Of a stretch of 64,000 nucleotides of DNA, positions 16,650 through 23,432 are shown one piece after another. The position numbers were made by a program, and so were the translations under genes. The notes beneath the pieces were generated by a model, which worked only from the letters and a program-made list of their open reading frames with translations, did no database searches and was not told the DNA's origin. The DNA is from Pseudomonas sp. Irchel 3E13. Its GTDB lineage: Bacteria > Pseudomonadota > Gammaproteobacteria > Pseudomonadales > Pseudomonadaceae. Each line of letters opens with the position of its first letter. Position 1 is the stretch's first letter. Location: NCBI RefSeq assembly GCF_900187455.1, contig NZ_FYDX01000004.1, forward strand, positions 186,001 to 250,000, given 5' to 3'.

Positions 16650-16861
16650 CACGCCTTTCTTGAAGTTTTATAGTGTAAAAAACTATGTTTATAACGTTTA
16701 TCAGTCTGTAACTTTTCCCTGCCACAGCGTGCATCCAGACGATAAACGCCGCCAGCACATGGCCATCAATACCCATATATACAAGAGATACAGCCCGAAA
16801 ACGCCACGCTTAGGCGCGGTGGAGCGCTTCGACATAAAACTCCGAAAAACTATATTGCAAG

Positions 16862-16876
16862 CGATCTATTCGTGAA
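16862..16876 (-). promoter_or_regulatory. Recurring cluster motif, site 3 (upstream of EthD operon)
   Basis: The minus strand reads TTCACGAATAGATCG followed by CTTGCA, about 100 bp before the EthD-family start. It shares the AATAG-TCG core with site 2 and the GATCG end with sites 1 and 5. Confidence 0.4.
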
Positions 16877-16974
16877 CTACTTTCTTTTTCGACATGAAGT
16901 CATGTTGAACACAAGCCCAGGCGTACCTGGACGTCGCGGTCCATGGAAGGGCGATGATTTATTCAGGAGATGCA

Positions 16975-18012
16975 ATGCTCGACATCACTCAGGAAAACCC
17001 GGCATCGACACTCGATTCCGCCGTGGGCACCGAACCGCTGACCGTGCTGTGCACGCTGTTGTCACGGGCCGACAACACGCCTTTGAATCAGCGACGCAAA
17101 GGTCCGCTGCAAATGCTCGACCTGTATGGCGAGGTGCTCGGTGACCCGGCCAATACCGTGAATGCCTTTGAGGCACAGCCCAACCTCAACTTCGAAAAGT
17201 GGACCGAGTACTGGCGCAAGACCCACGGCCCACGCTTCACCCACGCCCTGCCCACCCAAGCGGACGGCCGCCATCCCTTGCTGCGCTATGACCAGATACA
17301 CCGCCTCAGCGCAGGCCCTTCGCACCTCTCGCCACTGCCCTACCTGCCGCCCCTCGACAACGACGGCCGACTGTTCGACAGCGTGATCGGCCGTGTGCCG
17401 CCCTACGCGCGCCCGGATTGGGACGGTATCGCGTACCTCGGCTTCGCCAACACCGACGCCTTGCAAGTCACCTTCGGCCACGAGGAAATCTCCCGAGCGA
17501 TCCTCCCCGAAGACCAGGTGATCTTCCGCGAGCTGTGCCCGATCCTGTGCCGTCAGCACATCCTCATACCCAGCGCGACATCTCGCGAATCGATCCTGTT
17601 GATCAGCCTGATACGCCGTAACCGGGCACTCAGCCGCGACCAGTTCCAGCGCCGCTGGCTACAGGAATACGCACCCCGCTTGCTCGAGCAACCGGCGACC
17701 CGGCGCCTGGTCAAGCGCTATGTGCAATTGCACAACATCGGTCCGGTCGACGCGGACCAGCCGCTTTATCACGAAGTGGCCAAGGACATCGACGGCGTGG
17801 CAATCAGCGCTTTCAGTTCGATCATCGACCTGGAGGAGTTCCTGCTTGATCCGGGCATCGCCGCGCTCACCCAGGCCCAGGCGCCACTGATCGATACGCA
17901 GCAACCTGAGTACTGGACTGGCCTCGCCTTCCAGGTCATCAACCAACTGCCCGGTGAAACCCGCACCGCCAGCCCCGCGCCTGCTCGACGGGATGTCAGC
18001 GCGCACGCCTGA
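16975..18012 (+). CDS. EthD-domain protein (two EthD-like repeats)
   Basis: A 345-residue protein. The ATG at 16975 is preferred over an in-frame ATG at 16954 because AGGAGA sits 5 bases upstream. It carries two dimeric alpha/beta-barrel EthD-like segments, recognisable by FEKWTEYWRKTHGPRFTHAL (about 77-96) and the DQFQRRWLQEYAPRLLEQP segment (about 226-244); the W.x.HGP pattern is typical of EthD. Such domains occur in small oxygenases, cyclases and decarboxylases acting on aromatic or polyketide intermediates, usually as ~100-residue proteins, so a tandem version is notable. It is followed after 56 bp by the DAHP synthase gene. Its reaction is unknown. Confidence 0.75.
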   Translation: MLDITQENPASTLDSAVGTEPLTVLCTLLSRADNTPLNQRRKGPLQMLDLYGEVLGDPANTVNAFEAQPNLNFEKWTEYWRKTHGPRFTHALPTQADGRHPLLRYDQIHRLSAGPSHLSPLPYLPPLDNDGRLFDSVIGRVPPYARPDWDGIAYLGFANTDALQVTFGHEEISRAILPEDQVIFRELCPILCRQHILIPSATSRESILLISLIRRNRALSRDQFQRRWLQEYAPRLLEQPATRRLVKRYVQLHNIGPVDADQPLYHEVAKDIDGVAISAFSSIIDLEEFLLDPGIAALTQAQAPLIDTQQPEYWTGLAFQVINQLPGETRTASPAPARRDVSAHA

Positions 18013-18068
18013 CGCACGCAGCGTCCTGATTCACCCGATCCCCTTATGGAACAAGCGGAGAAGTACCG

Positions 18069-19448
18069 ATGCCCAATGAATGGTCACCCTCGTCCTGGCG
18101 TGAAAAGAACGTACTGCAATTGCCCGAGTATCCCGACCCCGAGCGTCTCGCCGCGGTCGAGGCGCAACTGCGCGGCAGCGTGCCGCTGGTGCTGGCCTCC
18201 GAGATCCGTTCACTGAAGGCTCGCCTGGCCCAGGTCGCCCGTGGCAAGGCATTCCTCCTGCAAGGTGGCGACTGCGCGGAATCCTTTGCCGAGTTCCATC
18301 CGGGCGGCGTCCGCGACCTGTTCAGGGTTTTCCTGCAGATGTCGACCGTGCTCGCGTTCAGCACCGGGGTGCCGGTGGTCAAGGTCGGGCGGATTGCCGG
18401 GCAGTTCGCCAAGCCGCGCAGCAGCCCCGACGAAACCATTGACGGGGTGACGCTGCCCAGTTATCGCGGCGATATCATCAACTCCATCGAGTTCAACGCG
18501 CAGGCTCGCCGGCCCGATCCCGAACGAATCCTGCAGGCGTACAACCAGTCCAGCGCCACCATGAACCTGTTGCGCGCCCTCGGCCGCAGCGGCTTTTCCG
18601 ACATGCGTCATGTCCAGCAATGGAACACCCGTTTCATTGCCGGCGCCCCCGAGGGCCAGCGCTACCGAGTGATTGGCCGCCGGATCGAGGAAGCCCTCAA
18701 GTTCATGAATGCTTGCGGTGTCTCGCCAGAGTCTGTCCAGGCGCTGCGTGAAACCGAGCTGTTCACCAGCCACGATGCGCTGCTGCTCAACTATGAAGAA
18801 GCCTTCACCCGCCTCGACTATGCCAGCGACGAATGGTACGACTGCTCGGCGCACATGCTGTGGATCGGCGAACGCACGCGGGGTGTCGAGGATGCCCACG
18901 TCGAGTTCCTCAAGGGAGTGAAAAACCCCATCGGCCTCAAATGCGGGCCGACCCTGCGGGAAGACGACCTGTTGCGCCTGATCGATGCGCTCAACCCGGA
19001 CAACGAGCCTGGGCGCTTGACCTTGATCGTACGCATGGGCGCCGACGTGCTCGCCGAACGCCTGCCGCAGTTGGTGCGCGCAGTGAAGAACGAAGGGCGC
19101 GAGGTGATCTGGTCGGTCGATCCGATGCATGCCAATACCATCAAGTCCAGCACCGGCTACAAAACGCGGCGGTTCGCTTCGGTGATCACCGAAGTCGAGC
19201 GTTTTTTCGATGTCCACCAAGCCGAAGGCACCCATGCCGGCGGCGTACATCTGGAGATGACCGGTGCCGATGTCACCGAATGCACCGGGGGTGGACAGCG
19301 CATCTGCGACGCGGACTTGAGCAATCGCTACCACACCCATTGCGACCCACGCCTGAACGCCACCCAAGCCCTGGAGCTGGCCTTTTTGATTGCCGAGAAA
19401 CTGAAGATCGAAAAGCCCGAACCGGCGATCCTTGAACTGGCCCTCTGA
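18069..19448 (+). CDS. Type II 3-deoxy-7-phosphoheptulonate (DAHP) synthase
   Basis: A 459-residue class II (plant/PhzC-type) DAHP synthase condensing phosphoenolpyruvate and erythrose-4-phosphate, the first committed step of the shikimate pathway. Visible motifs: [14 protein letters not shown] near 65, [14 protein letters not shown] near 110, the VDPMHANT segment near 355 and [11 protein letters not shown] near 390, which includes metal ligands. Primary metabolism in pseudomonads mostly uses type I isoenzymes, and extra type II copies are often tied to secondary metabolism such as phenazines; that supports a dedicated supply role. No phenazine genes are present. It shares an operon with the EthD protein and ends at a perfect palindromic terminator. 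Confidence 0.92.
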   Translation: MPNEWSPSSWREKNVLQLPEYPDPERLAAVEAQLRGSVPLVLASEIRSLKARLAQVARGKAFLLQGGDCAESFAEFHPGGVRDLFRVFLQMSTVLAFSTGVPVVKVGRIAGQFAKPRSSPDETIDGVTLPSYRGDIINSIEFNAQARRPDPERILQAYNQSSATMNLLRALGRSGFSDMRHVQQWNTRFIAGAPEGQRYRVIGRRIEEALKFMNACGVSPESVQALRETELFTSHDALLLNYEEAFTRLDYASDEWYDCSAHMLWIGERTRGVEDAHVEFLKGVKNPIGLKCGPTLREDDLLRLIDALNPDNEPGRLTLIVRMGADVLAERLPQLVRAVKNEGREVIWSVDPMHANTIKSSTGYKTRRFASVITEVERFFDVHQAEGTHAGGVHLEMTGADVTECTGGGQRICDADLSNRYHTHCDPRLNATQALELAFLIAEKLKIEKPEPAILELAL

Positions 19449-19468
19449 AACCTTTTCCGCAGCCACTA

Positions 19469-19502
19469 AAAAGCCCATCCGACCGCGGTCGGATGGGCTT
19501 TT
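19469..19502. terminator. Perfect palindromic bidirectional terminator
   Basis: The arm AAAAGCCCATCCGACCG (19469-19485) is followed immediately by its exact complement (19486-19502), giving A/T tails on both ends. It serves the convergent DAHP synthase and Old Yellow Enzyme genes. Confidence 0.9.
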
Positions 19503-19515
19503 CAACTACCGCCGA

Positions 19516-20643
19516 TCAGATCTCCGTCTGCATCGCTTCGCGATCGAAACGGTTGATCTCCGCCAGGCGGTTTTCAAACACCTTGGTCGGCCATTGAGGA
19601 TCCGCCAGCAGCATCCGTCCCAGGGCCACCAGGTCCACCGCACCGGACTGCAACTGCCCTACTACCGGCGCCAGGTCCGCCTGCCCGGCGTCGGGGTTTT
19701 CATTGCCGCGCAGTTGCGCGATGGAATAAGCCTTGTCCAGGCCCACGCTACCGACCATCATCACCGGCTTGCCGCTGAGGCGTCGGGTCCAGGCGGCCAG
19801 GCTATCGCTGCTGCCCTCGAAGGCCGGCTCCCAGAAGCGTCGGGTACTGACGTCGAAAACATCGACGCCGGCCTCCACCAGGATGTCGAGAAAGACCTTC
19901 AGCTCGGCGGCGTTATCGACGATCCGCGCCCCGTAGTCACTGATCTTCCACTGCGAAAAACGGAACATGATCGGATAATCCGGGCTGGTCGCTTCGCGCA
20001 CCGCCTGGACGATTCGTGCGGCAAGGCGGGTGCGGTTTGCCAGAGAGCCACCGTAGTCATCATCGCGCTGGTTGGTCTGGCTCCAGATAAAGCTGTCGAT
20101 CAGGTACTCATGGGCGCCATGGATTTCCACACCGTCAAAGCCTATGGCCCGGGCATCCCTCGCGGCCTGTGCGTAGGCCTCGATCACCTGCTCGATGTCA
20201 TCGAGGCTCATCGCCTTCACTTGTACCTCCCCGCCCTCGCTGATTTCCGAGGGACCATAACCGGGCACTAACGGGTCCGGCGCCTGGCCGAGGCGGCGGA
20301 TCGGACCGACGTGCCACAACTGCGGGACGATGCGCGCACCGGCCTGATGCACCGCCTCCACCACCCGCTTCCAACCTTCCAGGGCCTGGGGCCCAAAGAG
20401 GTCCGGCACATTATTGTAGCCACTGGCGGCCGGATGGCCGATGCAGGTGCCTTCGGTGACGATCAGGCCCACCCCGCCTTCGGCCCGGCGCTGGTAATAG
20501 GCGACGGATTGCTCCCCGGGCACCCCGCCCGGTGAGCGCTGGCGGGTCATAGGTGACATGACTATTCGGTTTCTCAAGGTGTGCGGCCCGAACGCAATGG
20601 GCTTGAACAGCGCTTGGTGCTGGGATTCACGCGCTTGACTCAT
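19516..20643 (-). CDS. Old Yellow Enzyme family alkene reductase
   Basis: A 375-residue FMN-dependent ene-reductase that reduces C=C bonds activated by carbonyl or nitro groups using NAD(P)H. The barrel start LFKPIAFGPHTLRNRIVMSP, the substrate-binding pair in GVEIHGAHEYLIDSF and the SDYGARIVDN/ALGRMLLADPQW phosphate-binding end are recognisable. The residue pair appears as His-x-x-His (HGAHEYL), as in many xenobiotic-reductase-like members. Last gene of an MFS-SDR-OYE operon. In the cluster it could saturate an unsaturated intermediate such as a dehydrated acrylic acid or enone. Substrate not deducible. Confidence 0.88.
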   Translation of the reverse strand: MSQARESQHQALFKPIAFGPHTLRNRIVMSPMTRQRSPGGVPGEQSVAYYQRRAEGGVGLIVTEGTCIGHPAASGYNNVPDLFGPQALEGWKRVVEAVHQAGARIVPQLWHVGPIRRLGQAPDPLVPGYGPSEISEGGEVQVKAMSLDDIEQVIEAYAQAARDARAIGFDGVEIHGAHEYLIDSFIWSQTNQRDDDYGGSLANRTRLAARIVQAVREATSPDYPIMFRFSQWKISDYGARIVDNAAELKVFLDILVEAGVDVFDVSTRRFWEPAFEGSSDSLAAWTRRLSGKPVMMVGSVGLDKAYSIAQLRGNENPDAGQADLAPVVGQLQSGAVDLVALGRMLLADPQWPTKVFENRLAEINRFDREAMQTEI

Positions 20644-20696
20644 GGTGTGCTCCTGGACTGACTCGCGGAAAAAGGAACGGCACGCGTCACCACCGC

Positions 20697-21500
20697 TTAC
20701 GCGGTGCTGGCCAGGAATCCGCCGTCGATGCGCAGGTTCGCTCCATTGATATACGCCGCTTTCGGGCTTGAGACGAAGGTCACCAGGTCGGCCACCTCGT
20801 GGGGTCGTCCCAGGCGACCGACCAGGGTGGGTGAAATCTCCGAGGCGATCTTGCGCTCAATCGCATCCCAGTCGCCTTCCCAGGCATTCTTCTGCGCCAC
20901 CGAGTGCCAGTGGTTCTCGGCGGCCGGGGTCAGGACATCCCCCGGACTGATGCAATTGGAGGTCACGCCAGTGCCACCGAACTCCTTGGCCAAGGTCACC
21001 GCCAGGCTGACACAGGCGGCCTTGGTCGCCGCATACGCGCCAAAACTGGCGAACGGGCGGGTCGCCGCAATACTGCCGAGGGTAATGATCCGGCCCCAGC
21101 CGCGGTCGATCATGCCCGGAGCCAGCAACCGGACCAGACGCACCGCCGAGCCGACGTTCTGGTTGTAGAGGTTCAGCCAGTCCGCTGCCTCGCTTTCCAG
21201 TACCGGCGTGGGCGGGAACGCGCCGGCATTGGCCACCAGGATATCGATGCCGCCGAACGCCGCCAGTGCGGCATCGACCACTTGCTGCGCCTGGTCGTCG
21301 TTGGTCAGGTCACCACAGGCCAATTCCGCCCGGCCTCCCGCCAGGCGGATAGCGTGCACCACCTCCTCGCTTTCCGGCCGTCGCCGGCCATGAACGACCA
21401 CTTCGACACCTTCGGCGGCCAGCGCCAGGGCAATCGCCTTGCCGATGCCGCTGTTACTACCCGTCACCAACGCGCGTTTACCCGATAGTTGTAAATCCAT
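20697..21500 (-). CDS. SDR-family oxidoreductase
   Basis: A 267-residue classical short-chain dehydrogenase/reductase. The cofactor motif GSNSGIGKA is at 14-22 and a basic HGRR follows beta-2, favouring NADP(H); NAG is near 90, the catalytic Ser in TLGSIAATRP, Tyr in GAYAATKAA (Y-x3-K), and the C-terminal INGANLRIDGGF. It would interconvert an alcohol and a ketone. It lies 53 bp upstream of the ene-reductase and 32 bp downstream of the MFS exporter in the same operon, so it likely acts in tailoring of the cluster product. Confidence 0.88.
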   Translation of the reverse strand: MDLQLSGKRALVTGSNSGIGKAIALALAAEGVEVVVHGRRRPESEEVVHAIRLAGGRAELACGDLTNDDQAQQVVDAALAAFGGIDILVANAGAFPPTPVLESEAADWLNLYNQNVGSAVRLVRLLAPGMIDRGWGRIITLGSIAATRPFASFGAYAATKAACVSLAVTLAKEFGGTGVTSNCISPGDVLTPAAENHWHSVAQKNAWEGDWDAIERKIASEISPTLVGRLGRPHEVADLVTFVSSPKAAYINGANLRIDGGFLASTA

Positions 21501-21532
21501 TTATCCACCTCAACGATTGGTATACCCAGTGT

Positions 21533-23101
21533 TCAGTTCTTTACCGGCGCGCCGCCCGTGCTATCGACTTTCACCGTCAGCACGCACAACACCGCACACA
21601 CCGCCGTCAGCACGGCGATCAACACCAGCACCGCACTGAACGATTGTTGATAGACCGTGGCCAGCAGTTGCCCCAGCACACCCTCATCAGGACTGGCCGC
21701 CTGCTCCAGCACCGAATTCAGTTGACCACTGGCGATCCGGCCTGCCCAATCGCTGGTCTGCGAAGGACTCAGCAGCGGACTTTCAGCCGCCAACTGGCGC
21801 AAGCCCGAGGCCGTGTATCCCACCAGCAACGCGCCAATGATGGCGATGGCCACGGCCTCGCCCGCCACGCGCATGGTGGTGAAGATACCGGCGGCCATCC
21901 CGGCCCTTTCCTTCGGCACCACGCTCATGGACAGGCCGTCCATCAGCCCCCACGGCAGCCCGCTGCCAATGCCGATGAGCAGCATCGGCAGAACAATGCT
22001 CCAGATACTTGCGCCCGGCGTCAGGGTCAGCGCCAGCCAGCAATGCCCCAGGGCCGCCAGCAACAGGCCGGCACCGCACAGGTATCCAGGAGCGATGTGA
22101 CGCGACAGCGAGCCGGCCAGGAACGGCACGATCAGCATTGGCGCGGTCAGCGGCAGGATGGCCAGGCCGACTTCCGTCTCGTCGTAGCCCTGAATGCCAA
22201 TGAACCAGATCGGCAGAAAGACCAGCAGAGCGACGAAGCAGAAGCCGGTGGAGATCGGCAGCAGTTGCACACCGACAAAACGCGGAAAACGGAACAGGCT
22301 CAGGTCGAGCATGGCCTCGCGCGATTTCAGTTCGACGAGGATGAACAGCAGCAACAGCACGCCACTGCCCGCCAGCAGCGCCACGACAGAGGCGTGACCC
22401 CAGCCTTTTTCCGGCCCCGAGACAATCCCCAGGATCAGCGCGCCGAGGGCCAGGGTAAACAGGGCGATACCCCACCAGTCGATACGCTTGGCGTTGGGAT
22501 CACGCGACTCATTGACCTTCTGGAAACTGAAGACGAACACCAGCAGCGAGGCCAGGGCAATACCGAAAAACAGCGCGCGCCAGCCCAGGTGAGCAATCAG
22601 CACGCCGACCAGCATGGGGCCGAAGGCCAGGCCGATACCGAATGAGGTGCCGAGGAAACTGAAGGCCTTCAAGCGCAAGTGATCGTCGAATTCCTGGGCG
22701 ATCAGGGCCGAGGCGGATGTCAGCGTCAGCGCCCCGGCAATGCCTTCGATCCCGCGGAACACGTTGAGGAACGTGATAGAGGGCGCGAGTCCGATCAGCA
22801 GCGATGTGAGAAAAAACAAAAGCAGCCCTGAAATAAAGCATCGCTTACGACCAAATCTGTCTGCCAGCGCCCCTCCCGCCATCACGCAACTGCCGAAGGC
22901 GACGTTGTAGGCGTTGACCACCCCGCCCAACTCCAGCAATGAACCGCCCAGGTCCCGGGCAATCATCGGCGTGGCGATTGCAGGCCCGGTAAAGACGATG
23001 GGAATGATGATCCCGGCCGCGCACAGCGGAATAAGTACGGAGTATCGGTTTTTCAGAACGGGTTGCGTGTGTTCTTCCAGGAGCTCTTGAGAAATGCCCA
23101 T
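21533..23101 (-). CDS. MFS transporter, DHA2-like (14 membrane segments)
   Basis: A 522-residue major facilitator protein with about 14 hydrophobic segments. The motif A-like loop ADRFGRKR is near residue 83, and the fifth helix has the drug:H+ antiporter-2 style FRGIEGIAGALTLTSASALIAQ. DHA2 proteins export amphipathic or aromatic compounds in exchange for protons. First gene of the operon with the SDR and ene-reductase, transcribed leftward; the 331-bp upstream region (23102-23432) holds a copy of the recurring motif at 23198. Export of, and self-protection from, the cluster product is the likely job. Confidence 0.9.
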   Translation of the reverse strand: MGISQELLEEHTQPVLKNRYSVLIPLCAAGIIIPIVFTGPAIATPMIARDLGGSLLELGGVVNAYNVAFGSCVMAGGALADRFGRKRCFISGLLLFFLTSLLIGLAPSITFLNVFRGIEGIAGALTLTSASALIAQEFDDHLRLKAFSFLGTSFGIGLAFGPMLVGVLIAHLGWRALFFGIALASLLVFVFSFQKVNESRDPNAKRIDWWGIALFTLALGALILGIVSGPEKGWGHASVVALLAGSGVLLLLFILVELKSREAMLDLSLFRFPRFVGVQLLPISTGFCFVALLVFLPIWFIGIQGYDETEVGLAILPLTAPMLIVPFLAGSLSRHIAPGYLCGAGLLLAALGHCWLALTLTPGASIWSIVLPMLLIGIGSGLPWGLMDGLSMSVVPKERAGMAAGIFTTMRVAGEAVAIAIIGALLVGYTASGLRQLAAESPLLSPSQTSDWAGRIASGQLNSVLEQAASPDEGVLGQLLATVYQQSFSAVLVLIAVLTAVCAVLCVLTVKVDSTGGAPVKN

Positions 23102-23197
23102 TCAGTCATGCCCTCGACTCAAACAAAATCCTATCGACCTCGGCAAGGTCGTCCTGGCCATTGGCCGGTATTGCAGAAAACGCGAAATTTATGCTCT

Positions 23198-23212
23198 CAC
23201 GCTGATAGATCG
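23198..23212 (+). promoter_or_regulatory. Recurring cluster motif, site 5 (upstream of MFS operon)
   Basis: CACGCTGATAGATCG followed by CATGCA, about 100 bp before the MFS start. It is the weakest first half of the five copies but keeps the ATAGATCG end exactly. The remainder of 23102-23432 shows only the gcd promoter elements. Confidence 0.35.
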
Positions 23213-23381
23213 CATGCAACTCAAAAAATGGTGCTCATTGCGTGTCGTCCACCGGCGGGGGGGCCAGGGTTCTCGACGATTCGCCGCGTATTCCGCAACA
23301 ACCGGACTAACCTTTCCTTGAGCCGTCAGGCCGTCCTGGCATTCGACTATCGGCTATAAGGTCGATGAACCATCTGGTTAA

Positions 23382-23402
23382 TTAGCTAGCTAAGCGTATA
23401 AT
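23382..23402 (+). promoter_or_regulatory. Putative gcd promoter with overlapping 12-bp palindrome
   Basis: A -10-like TATAAT at 23397-23402 lies 31 bp before the gcd start. Immediately upstream is the perfect palindrome TTAGCTAGCTAA (23382-23393), occupying the spacer between -10 and a weak -35. A repressor bound there would block the promoter. Confidence 0.45.
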
Positions 23403-23432
23403 CGCCCGCATTCACACAGCGAGATGTTCCGC

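Larger units (their letters stand above)
16567..16974. other. Divergent promoter region, locally AT-rich
   Basis: A 408-bp region between the hydroxylase operon (leftward) and the EthD-DAHP synthase operon (rightward). It is distinctly AT-rich around 16660-16710 and 16840-16920 compared with the coding DNA. It contains two copies of the recurring 15-bp motif (16635-16649 and 16862-16876), one on each side. Short open frames inside it lack credible starts and homology. Confidence 0.6.

Noticed and set aside
16975..19448. Phenazine biosynthesis locus
   Set aside because: A PhzC-like DAHP synthase is present, but no phzA/B, D, E, F or G homologue is nearby.
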